In this document: piece after piece, positions 16,582-27,026 of the stretch | How the letters are laid out: every line of letters starts with the position of its first letter | Numbering within the stretch: position 1 is the stretch's first letter | The notes under the pieces: generated by a model | Database searches by the model: none | Seen by the model: the letters and a program-made list of their open reading frames with translations, nothing else | What the model was told of the DNA's origin: nothing | Assembly: GCF_041080655.1 (NCBI RefSeq) | Contig: NZ_CP163525.1 | Coordinates: 7,378,001 to 7,442,000 of the forward strand | Source: Streptomyces sp. CG4 | GTDB taxonomy: Bacteria > Actinomycetota > Actinomycetes > Streptomycetales > Streptomycetaceae | Length of the DNA: 64,000 nt | Reading direction: 5' to 3' | Position numbers and translations under genes: made by a program

Positions 16582-16715
16582 CGCCGCCCCCTTTCCGGTG
16601 AAGGGGGTCTTGTGCGCTACCAGCCTAGGCCGGAGCGCCCCGACGGGGCTCGGGGAACTGCGCGACCAGCCACGACGGACCCGCAGACGACCGACACCCT
16701 TCCAGCCGCCGTAAG

Positions 16716-18518
16716 CTAGCCGCCGTAGGCGCCGGAGGCGGTCAGTCGCAGTGCCGTGTCGATCAGTGGCACATGGCTGAACGCCTGTGGGAAGTTGCCG
16801 ACCTGGCGCTGCAGGCGCGGGTCCCACTCCTCGGCGAGCAGACCGAGGTCGTTGCGCAGGGCGAGGAGCTTCTCGAACAGCTTGCGGGCCTCGTCCACCC
16901 GGCCGATCATCGCCAGGTCGTCCGCCATCCAGAACGAGCAGGCCAGGAAGGCGCCCTCGTCGCCCGGCAGGCCGTCGACGCCCTCGTGGGCGCCCTCCGT
17001 CGGGTAGCGCAGGATGAACCCGTCCGGGGTGGACAGCTCACGCTGGATCGCCTCGATCGTGCCGATGACGCGCTTGTCGTCGGGTGGCAGGAAGCCCATC
17101 TGCGGGATCAGCAGCAGCGAGGCGTCCAGCTCCCGGGAGCCGTAGGACTGGGTGAAGGTGTTGCGCTCCTTGTCGTAGCCCTTCTCGCAGACGTCCCGGT
17201 GGATGTCGTCGCGCAGTTCCTTCCAGCGCTCCAGCGGGCCGTCCGCGTCCCCGGACTCGATCAGCTTGATGGTGCGGTCCACCGCCACCCAGGCCATCAC
17301 CTTGGAGTGGACGAAGTGCCGGCGCGGTCCGCGCACCTCCCAGATGCCCTCGTCCGGCTCCTGCCAGTGGTCCTCCAGGTAGCGGATCAGCTTGAGCTGG
17401 AGCAGGGAGGCGTAGTCGTTGCGGGCCAGGCCCGTCATGTGCGCCAGGTGCAGGGCCTCGGTGACCTCGCCGTACACGTCCAGCTGGAGCTGGTGGGCGG
17501 CGCCGTTGCCGACCCGGACCGGGGCGGACTGCTCGTAGCCGGGCAGCCAGTCCAGCTCGGCCTCGCCCAGCTCGCGCTCGCCGGCGATGCCGTACATGAT
17601 CTGCAGGTTCTCCGGGTCGCCGGCGACCGCGCGCAGCAGCCACTCGCGCCAGGCGCGGGCCTCCTCGCGGTAGCCGGTGCGCAGGAGGGAGGACAGGGTG
17701 ATCGCGGCGTCGCGCAGCCAGGTGTAGCGGTAGTCCCAGTTGCGGACGCCGCCGATGTCCTCGGGCAGGGAGGTGGTCGGGGCGGCGACGATGCCGCCGG
17801 TGGGGGCGTACGTCAGCGCCTTGAGGGTGATCAGCGAGCGGACCACCGCCTCGCGGTACGGCCCGTGGTACGTGCAGTGCTCGACCCACTCGCGCCAGAA
17901 GTCCTCCGTCGCCTCCAGCGAGGCCTCCGGCTCCGGCAGCGGCGGCGGCTCCTTGTGCGAGGCCTGCCACGAGATCGTGAACGCGATCCGGTCCCCCGGG
18001 GCGACCGTGAAGTCGGCGTACGTCGTCAGCGACTTTCCGTAGGTCTCCGCCTCGGTGTCGAACCACACCGAGTCGGGACCGGCGACGGCCACGGTCCGCC
18101 CCTCGTGCTTGTGCACCCAGGGCACCACCCGGCCGTAGGAGAACCGCATCCGCAGGGCCGAGCGCATCGGCACCCGGCCGGTGACGCCCTCCACGATCCG
18201 GATCAGCTGCGGAGCGCCCTCACGCGGGGGCATGAAGTCCGTCACCCGGACCGTGCCGCGTGGGGTGTCCCACTCCGACTCCAGGATCAGCGAGTCACCG
18301 CGGTAGCTGCGCCGGGTGGCCGTCGGCGGAGCCGAGTCGGCGGCGTGCGCCGGGCCGAGCCGCCAGAAGCCGTGTTCCTCGGTGCCCAGCAGGCCGGCGA
18401 AGATGGCATGCGAGTCGAAGCGGGGCAGGCACAGCCAGTCCACTGTGCCGTCCCGGCAGACCAGTGCGGCGGTCTGCATGTCTCCGATGAGTGCGTAGTC
18501 TTCGATGCGCCCGGCCAC
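16716..18518 (-). CDS. Glycoside hydrolase family 15 protein (glucoamylase/trehalase-like)
   Basis: About 600 residues. N-terminal super-beta-sandwich region from AGRIEDYALIGDMQTAAL, then the (alpha/alpha)6 barrel with NWDYRYTWLRDAAITL in the substrate-binding cleft and the late acidic segment GLLAEEWDPRLQRQVGNFPQAFSH containing a catalytic Glu. No signal peptide is visible, so it is likely cytosolic, acting on maltooligosaccharides or trehalose-type glucosides. I prefer the GTG at 18518 (GGAG 7-8 nt upstream) to the GTG at 18542, which adds 8 residues. It is divergent from pyrG. Confidence 0.88.
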   Translation of the reverse strand: MAGRIEDYALIGDMQTAALVCRDGTVDWLCLPRFDSHAIFAGLLGTEEHGFWRLGPAHAADSAPPTATRRSYRGDSLILESEWDTPRGTVRVTDFMPPREGAPQLIRIVEGVTGRVPMRSALRMRFSYGRVVPWVHKHEGRTVAVAGPDSVWFDTEAETYGKSLTTYADFTVAPGDRIAFTISWQASHKEPPPLPEPEASLEATEDFWREWVEHCTYHGPYREAVVRSLITLKALTYAPTGGIVAAPTTSLPEDIGGVRNWDYRYTWLRDAAITLSSLLRTGYREEARAWREWLLRAVAGDPENLQIMYGIAGERELGEAELDWLPGYEQSAPVRVGNGAAHQLQLDVYGEVTEALHLAHMTGLARNDYASLLQLKLIRYLEDHWQEPDEGIWEVRGPRRHFVHSKVMAWVAVDRTIKLIESGDADGPLERWKELRDDIHRDVCEKGYDKERNTFTQSYGSRELDASLLLIPQMGFLPPDDKRVIGTIEAIQRELSTPDGFILRYPTEGAHEGVDGLPGDEGAFLACSFWMADDLAMIGRVDEARKLFEKLLALRNDLGLLAEEWDPRLQRQVGNFPQAFSHVPLIDTALRLTASGAYGG

Positions 18519-19045
18519 GTGCAACTCCAGTCGAACGGCCACGTCACCCCCGCGCAGGGGGCGGTCGCTAGTGCGGTCAAGGGGTCGTTGTTATGCGTCG
18601 TTGAGCGGTGAAGCAAAGCAGCCCGCCGAGCCCTGAGGCAACACGACAGTCTTTGCTCAACGAACTGCCGCGCGCTCGTTGTTTCCGGGTGATGCAGGCG
18701 GGGGTGTGCCCTCGGTCCGGCCGGGCACGGCAGCGAGTGTCCGAGCAGGATACGACGCACGTAGATGATCTGCGTGCCCCTCGGGGCAACCCGTGTGGGC
18801 CGAACGGGTGAGCAGCGGGTAATAACCGTGTGACCTGGGCGTGCCTGTGCTGACACGGACGGTGAGACATTTTGTGCCCGGACATGCGCGGAGCGTGGCC
18901 GGAAGCCATCTCGTCCAGGCGCTGATACCCTGGTAGCCCGTGGACCGGTGGGCCTGAAACCCCCGAACCGCAGCGACGGCACCCCCGGAAATCGCCGGGC
19001 AGGCAGCCGCACCGCATCACAGACAGCGACCACGGGAGCCCCCTC
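18519..19045. other. Intergenic region between GH15 and pyrG
   Basis: 527 nt with no supported gene. On the GH15 side, an interrupted inverted repeat (CGTTGAGC at 18599-18606 with GCAAAG at 18613-18618, against CTTTGCTCAACG at 18651-18662) could form a hairpin in the GH15 leader. On the pyrG side, TACCCT at 18926-18931 is a possible -10; the -35 is weak. The region is somewhat less GC-rich than its surroundings, as expected of divergent promoters. Confidence 0.5.
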
Positions 19046-20719
<1,674 letters not shown>

Positions 20720-20802
20720 CACAGGAGTTGTACGGTGGCCGGGGCGCGCGGACGCAGAAAGACCGCGCCCCGGCCGCCGGTGCACGTGTGGAGGGACAGG
20801 GC

Positions 20803-21429
20803 ATGACGATCAAGGACACCCCCGAGGCATGGGAGATCCGGGCGACGGAGACCCCCTTCGTGGGCAACAAGACCTCCGTCCGCACGGACGAGGTGGTCAT
20901 GCCCGACGGCTCGGTGGTCCGCCGCGACTACCAGGTCCACCCCGGCTCGGTCGCCGTCCTCGCCCTGGACGAGGAGGACCGGGTGCTGCTCATCAAGCAG
21001 TACCGCCACCCGGTGCGGCACAAGCTGTGGGAGATCCCGGCCGGCCTGCTCGACATCCCCGGTGAGAACCCGCTGCACGCCGCCCAGCGCGAGCTGTACG
21101 AGGAGGCGCACGTCAAGGCCGAGGACTGGCGGGTGCTGACCGACGTCTACACCACGCCCGGCGGCTGCGACGAGGCCGTACGGGTCTTCCTCGCCCGTGG
21201 CCTGTCCGAGGCCCAGGGCGAGCGCTTCGAGGCGGAGCACGAGGAGACCGACATGCAGTACGCGCGCGTGCCGGTCGAGGAACTGGTGCGCGGCGTCCTG
21301 GCCGGCGATGTGCACAACAACTGCCTGGTCGTCGGCGTCCTGTCCCTGGTGGCCGCCCGCAGCGGCGACGGCCTCGACGCGCTCCGCCCGGCCGACGCCC
21401 CCTGGCCGGCCCGCCCGTTCACGGCCTGA
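20803..21429 (+). CDS. NUDIX hydrolase (ADP-ribose pyrophosphatase-like)
   Basis: 208 residues. The Nudix box is 'LDIPGENPLHAAQRELYEEAHV': E-x7-REL-x-EE is intact, with Mg-binding Glu residues, while the usual Gly after EEx is His. Upstream LIKQYRHPVRHKLWEIPAG is typical of ADP-ribose pyrophosphatases, which split ADP-ribose to AMP and ribose-5-phosphate. The ATG at 20803 is preceded by GAGGGA. It follows pyrG by 83 nt, a pairing conserved in actinobacteria. Confidence 0.9.
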   Translation: MTIKDTPEAWEIRATETPFVGNKTSVRTDEVVMPDGSVVRRDYQVHPGSVAVLALDEEDRVLLIKQYRHPVRHKLWEIPAGLLDIPGENPLHAAQRELYEEAHVKAEDWRVLTDVYTTPGGCDEAVRVFLARGLSEAQGERFEAEHEETDMQYARVPVEELVRGVLAGDVHNNCLVVGVLSLVAARSGDGLDALRPADAPWPARPFTA

Positions 21430-21463
21430 GCCGCACCCGTTCGGCTGACTGGTGTGACGATCG

Positions 21464-21478
21464 CCTGATCCGATCAGG
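21464..21478. promoter_or_regulatory. 15-nt palindrome upstream of STAND/TPR gene
   Basis: CCTGATC-C-GATCAGG, a perfect 7+1+7 palindrome 115 nt before the GTG of the STAND/TPR gene. A TAGGCT hexamer near 21525 may be its -10. It could be an operator or the NUDIX gene terminator. Confidence 0.35.
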
Positions 21479-21592
21479 GGATCCGTCCGCCGCGCTCCTC
21501 ACAGCACGTCGCAGAGCGTGAACTAGGCTCGTGTACGCCCGTTGCGGAAGATCCGGCGGGCTTGCGTGTGCGGTGGGACGGGAGCGTGGCCC

Positions 21593-23659
21593 GTGACGGA
21601 TCAGGTGGTGGACACAGGCGGCGTGCGGCTGTCGGCGCGCGAGAGCGCGGAAGACCATTTCCTGGGCCGTACAAGGGAGTTGAAGGAGCTGCGCGCCGAC
21701 ATCGAGCGCGCGGGACTGGACACCCTCTCCGGCCGCAAAGCCCCTCGCGCGCGCGTGCTCCTGATCGCGGGCCGCCCCGGCTCCGGCCGCACCGCCCTCG
21801 CCGAGGAACTCGTACGCCAGGTGGCGGACCGCTACCCCGACGGGGTGCTGCGGGCCCGGCTCAGCGAGCCCGACGGCACCCCCGTCCCGGTCGGGCACGT
21901 CGCCCGTCAGCTGCTCGCCGCGCTGGAGCGGTCGGCCCCGGCCGGCGCCGCCGAGGACGAGCTGACCGGGGTGCTGCGCGCCGCCCTCGCCGACCGGCGC
22001 ACACTGCTGCTGCTGGACGACGCGGCCGGCGCCGAGCAGGTCGACGCGCTGCTCCCGGACGCCCCGGAGTGCCTGGTGGTGGCCGTCTCCTCGGGCCCGC
22101 TGACCGGTATCGCGGACGTCCGCCCCTGCACCCTGGGCGGCCTGGACACCAAGTCCGCGGTGGAACTGCTCACCCGCTACACCGGCGCGGTCCGCATCAC
22201 GGTCGACCCGCGCTCCGCCGAGAGCCTGGTGGAAGCCTGCCACGGGCATCCGGCCTCGCTCGTGCTGGCCGGCGGCTGGCTCGCCGCGCGTCCCAAGGCC
22301 GCCGTCTCCGACCTCGCCAAGCGGCTGCGCATGGTCCCCGACGACGGCAGCGACACCACCCCGCCGGCCCACGTCTTCCGGCAGGTCCAGGAGGAGCTGC
22401 CCGGCCAGGCCGCCCGCATCCTGCGGCTGCTCTCCCTCGCCCCGGCCGGCCTGATCGACCCGCACACCGCCTCGGCCCTCGCCGGCTGCTCGGTCAGCTT
22501 CGCCCGCACCACCCTGGACGACTTCGTGGCTCTCGGCCTGCTGCGCGCGGTGGACTCCCCGCTGCCCCAGTACGACGTCCCCGGCTGTCTGCACCCGCTG
22601 CTGCGCGCCGCTGCGCACAGCCAGGAGCGGCCCGCGGAGCTGCAGCTGGCCCGGGCCCGGATGCTGGAGCGGACCGTACGGCTGCTGCAGTCCTGCCGGG
22701 CGATCACCGAGACGGACAGCCCGCAGGCCCGCGAGAAGCTGAACGCGATGCCCCGCGAAGTGCGCTTCCCGCACCCCAGGGCGGCCGCCGACTGGCTGCG
22801 CATCCGGCGGCCCGCCCTGCTGGCGTCCGCGCGGCTCGCGGTGGCCGACGGCGAGCTGGACAACCTCGCCCGCCGGCTGATGTCCCAGCTGGTCAGGGCC
22901 ATGGTGGCGCATGAGGGCACCCACGCGGCGGCGCCCGATCTGTACGACGTACACAGCCTGGTCCTCGATGTCGCCAAGCGGCGCGGCCTGCCCCGGGAGG
23001 AGGCCGCGGCCCTGCTGAACCTGGGCGACGTGGACGCCCAGACCGGCCGTACGAAGGACGCGCTGGCACGATATCGGTTGGCATTGGATGCCGGGCGCAG
23101 AGCAAATGACCCGTATGCAACCGGCCGCGCAATGGAATCCGTAGGTGGCGCCTACCAGGAGCTGGGGGATTACGACCGGGCCGCCGACTGGTTCGGCCGG
23201 GCGCTGGCCGAGCGGCTGGCCCGGGGCGAGCGCGAGCAGGCCGCCCGGCTGTACGGCCGGATCGCCACCGCGCACACCTACGCGGGCCGCTACGGCGAGG
23301 GCCTCAGGAACTGGCGGGCCGCCGTCGCCGGGTATCGCAAGGGCGGCGATGTCGCCGCGCACGCGCGGGCGTTGAGCGAGCTGGCCCGGGTGCAGGAGTA
23401 CGCGGGGCGGCTCGCGGAGTCGCTGCGCACCTGCCAGGAGGCGGTGGAGTGGGCGCGGCGTGCCGACGACGTCCGGCTGCAGGCGGCGCTGCAGCTCCGG
23501 CTGGCCGACACGCTGGAGCGTCTCGGCGACTCGGCCGCCGCCTGTCTGCACCGCGGCGCGGCCGAGCGCATGCTGATCGGGGAGACCCTGGAGGACGAAA
23601 CAAGTCCGAAACAGGACGCTGAAGCCTGCGAAATCCGTAGTGCATCCGACGAAGATTGA
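21593..23659 (+). CDS. STAND-type ATPase with TPR repeats (regulatory protein)
   Basis: 688 residues. An N-terminal NTPase module has Walker A IAGRPGSGRTALAEEL near residue 60 and Walker B TLLLLDDAAGAEQ near residue 140, followed by a winged-helix-like part (PGQAARILRLLSLAPAG) and, from about residue 460, four to five tetratricopeptide-like repeats (for example ALLNLGDVDAQTGRTKDALA and AMESVGGAYQELGDYDRAAD). No DNA-binding output domain is evident. The GTG at 21593 has GGGAG 9 nt upstream. A patch at about 23066-23155 inside the TPR part has strikingly relaxed codon usage. Function unknown; the architecture suggests signal-dependent scaffolding. Confidence 0.82.
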   Translation: MTDQVVDTGGVRLSARESAEDHFLGRTRELKELRADIERAGLDTLSGRKAPRARVLLIAGRPGSGRTALAEELVRQVADRYPDGVLRARLSEPDGTPVPVGHVARQLLAALERSAPAGAAEDELTGVLRAALADRRTLLLLDDAAGAEQVDALLPDAPECLVVAVSSGPLTGIADVRPCTLGGLDTKSAVELLTRYTGAVRITVDPRSAESLVEACHGHPASLVLAGGWLAARPKAAVSDLAKRLRMVPDDGSDTTPPAHVFRQVQEELPGQAARILRLLSLAPAGLIDPHTASALAGCSVSFARTTLDDFVALGLLRAVDSPLPQYDVPGCLHPLLRAAAHSQERPAELQLARARMLERTVRLLQSCRAITETDSPQAREKLNAMPREVRFPHPRAAADWLRIRRPALLASARLAVADGELDNLARRLMSQLVRAMVAHEGTHAAAPDLYDVHSLVLDVAKRRGLPREEAAALLNLGDVDAQTGRTKDALARYRLALDAGRRANDPYATGRAMESVGGAYQELGDYDRAADWFGRALAERLARGEREQAARLYGRIATAHTYAGRYGEGLRNWRAAVAGYRKGGDVAAHARALSELARVQEYAGRLAESLRTCQEAVEWARRADDVRLQAALQLRLADTLERLGDSAAACLHRGAAERMLIGETLEDETSPKQDAEACEIRSASDED

Positions 23660-23795
23660 TGCAATGAAAGGCTAGACAGCCGGAACACCTTCATTAAACT
23701 GGCTCTGCCGCGTCCTCCTGCGGTGTCTCCCGGTGTGCCCTGCATGCCTGGGTATGTCATGTAATGCACCCCCCATACCCTCTGAGCCAAGGACC

Positions 23796-24920
23796 GTGAT
23801 CGACGTGAAGGTCGGCATCCCCCGCGAGGTCAAGAACAACGAGTTCCGGGTGGCCATCACCCCCGCCGGTGTGCACGAGCTGGTGCGCAATGGCCACCAG
23901 GTCGTCATCGAGCGCGCCGCCGGCGTCGGCTCCTCGATCACGGACGACGAGTATGTGGCCGCCGGTGCCCGGATCCTGGACACCGCCGACGAGGTCTGGG
24001 CCGCCGCCGACCTGCTGCTGAAGGTCAAGGAGCCCATCGCGGAGGAGTACCACCGCCTCCGCAAGGACCAGATCCTCTTCACCTACCTGCACCTGGCCGC
24101 CTCCAAGGAGTGCACGGACGCGCTCGTCGAGTCCGGCACCACGGCCATCGCCTACGAGACCGTCGAGCTGCCCAGCCGCGCGCTGCCGCTGCTCGCCCCG
24201 ATGTCCGAGGTCGCGGGCCGGCTGGCCCCGCAGGTCGGCGCCTACCACCTGATGCGCGCGGCCGGCGGCCGCGGTGTGCTGCCGGGCGGCGTGCCGGGCG
24301 TGACCCCGGCCAAGTGCGTGGTCATCGGCGGCGGTGTCTCCGGCTGGAACGCCACCCAGGTCGCCGTCGGCATGGGCTTCGAGGTGACCCTGCTCGACCG
24401 CGACATCAACAAGCTGCGCGAGGCCGACAAGATCTTCGGCACGAAGGTCAAGGCGATCATGTCCAACTCCTTCGAGCTGGAGAAGGCCGTCCTCGACGCC
24501 GACCTCGTCATCGGCGCGGTCCTCATCCCGGGCGCCAAGGCCCCGAAGCTCGTCACCAACGAGCTGGTGGCCCGCATGAAGCCCGGCAGTGTCCTTGTCG
24601 ACATCGCGATCGACCAGGGCGGCTGCTTCGAGGACTCCCACCCGACGACGCACGCCGAGCCGACCTTCAAGGTGCACAACTCGGTCTTCTACTGCGTCGC
24701 CAACATGCCCGGCGCGGTGCCCAACACCTCCACCAACGCCCTCACCAACGCGACGCTGCCCTACATCGTCTCGCTCGCCAACAACGGCTGGGTCGAGGCG
24801 CTGCGCCGCGACGCCGCGCTCGCCAAGGGTCTGAACACCCACGAGGGCAAGGTCGTGTACCGGGAGGTCGCCGAGGCCCACGGCCTGGAGCACGTCGAGC
24901 TGGAGACCCTGCTCGGCTGA
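23796..24920 (+). CDS. ald: Alanine dehydrogenase
   Basis: 374 residues from the GTG at 23796 (VIDVKVGIPREVKNNEF); starting at the GTG at 23805 gives the classical 371. The substrate-binding Lys in LLLKVKEPIA and His in TYLHLAA, the NAD-binding GGGVSGWNATQVA and VLVDIAIDQGGCFEDS are present. It interconverts L-alanine with pyruvate and ammonia using NAD in the cytoplasm. AAGGA lies just before the first GTG. A strong terminator follows at 25009-25041, so it is probably monocistronic. Confidence 0.95.
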   Translation: MIDVKVGIPREVKNNEFRVAITPAGVHELVRNGHQVVIERAAGVGSSITDDEYVAAGARILDTADEVWAAADLLLKVKEPIAEEYHRLRKDQILFTYLHLAASKECTDALVESGTTAIAYETVELPSRALPLLAPMSEVAGRLAPQVGAYHLMRAAGGRGVLPGGVPGVTPAKCVVIGGGVSGWNATQVAVGMGFEVTLLDRDINKLREADKIFGTKVKAIMSNSFELEKAVLDADLVIGAVLIPGAKAPKLVTNELVARMKPGSVLVDIAIDQGGCFEDSHPTTHAEPTFKVHNSVFYCVANMPGAVPNTSTNALTNATLPYIVSLANNGWVEALRRDAALAKGLNTHEGKVVYREVAEAHGLEHVELETLLG

Positions 24921-25302
24921 CGCCCGGCCGACCCTGTGACCTGGTGAGTCGCTAAGTCACCAGGAGGTAAAAGGCGATTCGTCAACACACATCGTCAACA
25001 CCGCGCGCCCGGCCGGACCTTGCCCGACAAGGTCCGGCCGGATGTGTGTATGGTCACTTTGCGACTCTCGGTCAACTCGCCTCGAACGTAACCCTTCGAC
25101 CGATTCGCACACCGGTGAAACCTGCTGTGCGACGGCCGTACGCCCTTGACAGCGGGATGTTTCATTGCCGACACATCCTGCCGGGTCCGGCGGATTGTGT
25201 TGCTGCGGACCGCCGACACGCCATAGAGTCGCCAACCGTCGGCATGGTGCCACGCTGACCTTGTCTAGAAGTTTCCTGGTCACCAAGGAGGTAAGACGAC
25301 TT
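24921..25302. other. Intergenic region ald to parA-like gene
   Basis: 382 nt with no supported gene. It contains a small hairpin CCTGGTGA/TCACCAGG starting near 24939, an orphan Shine-Dalgarno-like AGGAGGTAA near 24962 without a start codon behind it, the strong stem-loop 25009-25041, and a possible promoter TTGCTG (25200-25205) with 18 nt to TAGAGT (25224-25229) for the parA-like operon. A short frame at 25046-25258 has no ribosome site and poor codon bias. Confidence 0.5.
25009..25041 (+). terminator. Stem-loop terminator of ald
   Basis: A perfect 14-bp stem, CCGGCCGGACCTTG paired with CAAGGTCCGGCCGG, with a CCCGA loop. There is no T-run, as is common for Streptomyces terminators. Confidence 0.75.
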
Positions 25303-26478
25303 GTGAATGAGTCGACATTTTCTCCCGGGGGTGGTCAACCAGGAATGCCTGCACGGGGCCAGGGCTCCGCGGGATTCGAGGCTGTCGGCTCCGTAGCTGT
25401 GCGCACCTTCGCAGCCCACCAGAGTCCGGGTCCACAGACCGCCCGGACAGCACACCAGAGCATGGATGGCCATCACGTGAACGCCATGGCCGGCGACGGA
25501 AGTGGCGCGCCCCACAACCAATTCGCCGACTACGACGAACTGCCCGAGGGGCACTTCTACGACCCCGACGCCGAGTACGAGCCCGATCCGGAGTACGCGG
25601 CCACGCTCGCGCCCGACGCGGCCCGCCAGCGCCGTGAGCGCATCGGCCCGACCGGACGCCCGCTGCCGTACTTCCCGATCCCGGGCCCGCTGACCGACCA
25701 CGGCCCCGCGAAGATCATCGCGATGTGCAACCAGAAGGGCGGCGTCGGCAAGACGACGTCGACCATCAACCTGGGTGCCGCGCTCGCGGAGTACGGCCGG
25801 CGCGTACTGCTCGTGGACTTCGACCCGCAGGGCGCGCTGTCGGTGGGCCTCGGCGTCAACCCGATGGAACTCGACCTGACGGTCTACAACCTGCTCATGG
25901 AGCGGGGCATGTCCGCGGACGAGGTCCTGCTGAAGACGGCGGTCCCCAACATGGACCTGCTGCCCTCCAACATCGACCTGTCGGCCGCCGAGGTCCAGCT
26001 GGTCTCCGAGGTCGCCCGCGAATCGACGCTGCAGCGCGCCCTGAAGCCGCTGATGTCCGACTACGACTACATCGTGATCGACTGTCAGCCCTCGCTCGGC
26101 CTGCTCACCGTCAACGCCCTGACGGCCGCTCACAAGGTGATCGTGCCGCTGGAGTGCGAGTTCTTCGCCCTGCGCGGTGTGGCCCTGCTGACGGAGACCA
26201 TCGAGAAGGTCCAGGAGCGGCTCAACCCCGAGCTCGAACTGGACGGCATCCTCGCCACGATGTACGACTCGCGCACGGTCCACAGCCGTGAGGTCCTGGC
26301 CCGGGTGGTCGAGGCCTTCGACGACCACGTCTACCACACGGTCATCGGCCGCACGGTCCGCTTCCCGGAGACCACGGTCGCCGGTGAGCCGATCACCACG
26401 TACGCCTCCAACTCCGTCGGTGCCGCCGCCTATCGCCAGCTCGCCAGGGAGGTGCTCGCCCGGTGTCACGCCGAGTGA
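25303..26478 (+). CDS. ParA/Soj-family ATPase of the scpAB operon
   Basis: 391 residues. An N-terminal extension of roughly 130 residues, rich in Gly, Pro and acids, precedes the ATPase core with the deviant Walker A CNQKGGVGKTTSTINLG, the A' segment VLLVDFDPQGALSVGLG and Walker B YIVIDCQPSLG. ParA proteins dimerise on ATP and bind DNA to move or position cargo. AAGGAGGT lies 10 nt before the GTG at 25303. The 3' end overlaps the ribbon-helix-helix gene by 16 nt and is followed by scpA and scpB, so a chromosome-organisation role is inferred. It is not the oriC parA, since no parB or parS is here. Confidence 0.92.
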   Translation: MNESTFSPGGGQPGMPARGQGSAGFEAVGSVAVRTFAAHQSPGPQTARTAHQSMDGHHVNAMAGDGSGAPHNQFADYDELPEGHFYDPDAEYEPDPEYAATLAPDAARQRRERIGPTGRPLPYFPIPGPLTDHGPAKIIAMCNQKGGVGKTTSTINLGAALAEYGRRVLLVDFDPQGALSVGLGVNPMELDLTVYNLLMERGMSADEVLLKTAVPNMDLLPSNIDLSAAEVQLVSEVARESTLQRALKPLMSDYDYIVIDCQPSLGLLTVNALTAAHKVIVPLECEFFALRGVALLTETIEKVQERLNPELELDGILATMYDSRTVHSREVLARVVEAFDDHVYHTVIGRTVRFPETTVAGEPITTYASNSVGAAAYRQLAREVLARCHAE

Positions 26479-27008
26479 GTCTGCCCGGGGCCGACGAACT
26501 CTTCCGTACGACAGGGGGGACTGCGCTCCAGCCGTCCACGCCCCGGCGCGCCAACGGTGAGGCCCGGGTGCCGGCTCCCGCGGGGGAGAGCGACGACGTG
26601 GCCGCCACCGAGGACGCACCGCAGTCGGTGCCCGTCCAGGGCGGTGACGGAGCGGGCGCGGAACATGTCGCCGCGGAGGCCGAGCAGGACGGGGCCGGCG
26701 AGTCCCGCACCCGCCCGGCGCGTCGGCAGGCGCAGCAGGAAGGTTCTGGCGCCGCGCAGCCGCGCAAGAAGGGGCGGGCGGCGAACCGCCGGCCCAGCGG
26801 GCGCGAGCGGCACGACGAGAAGATCACGGTGTACGTGTCGGCCGAGGAGCTGATGGACCTCGAACACGCCCGTCTGGTGCTCCGGGGCGAGCACGGGCTG
26901 GCGGTGGATCGCGGGCGGATCGTCCGTGAGGCGGTGGCCGTGGTCCTGGCCGACCTGGAGTCACGCGGGGACGCGAGCATCCTCGTACGCCGGTTGCGCG
27001 GCCGGTAG
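26463..27008 (+). CDS. Ribbon-helix-helix-like partner of the ParA protein
   Basis: 181 residues. The first two thirds are a low-complexity, charged linker; the last 60 residues (RHDEKITVYVSAEELMDLEHARLVL then VDRGRIVREAVAVVLADLE) match a ribbon-helix-helix: a short beta strand followed by two helices. The GTG at 26463 overlaps the ParA gene by 16 nt. An RHH protein beside ParA recalls plasmid centromere-binding partners, so it may be the DNA adaptor of this ParA. This is inferred from fold pattern and neighbourhood only. Confidence 0.7.
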   Translation: MSRRVSLPGADELFRTTGGTALQPSTPRRANGEARVPAPAGESDDVAATEDAPQSVPVQGGDGAGAEHVAAEAEQDGAGESRTRPARRQAQQEGSGAAQPRKKGRAANRRPSGRERHDEKITVYVSAEELMDLEHARLVLRGEHGLAVDRGRIVREAVAVVLADLESRGDASILVRRLRGR

Positions 27009-27026
27009 GGGTAGCCTGCGGGGGCC

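Noticed and set aside
25046..25258. A 70-codon frame after the orphan Shine-Dalgarno
   Set aside because: Its start is far from the Shine-Dalgarno, its third-base bias is poor and it has no recognisable motif.
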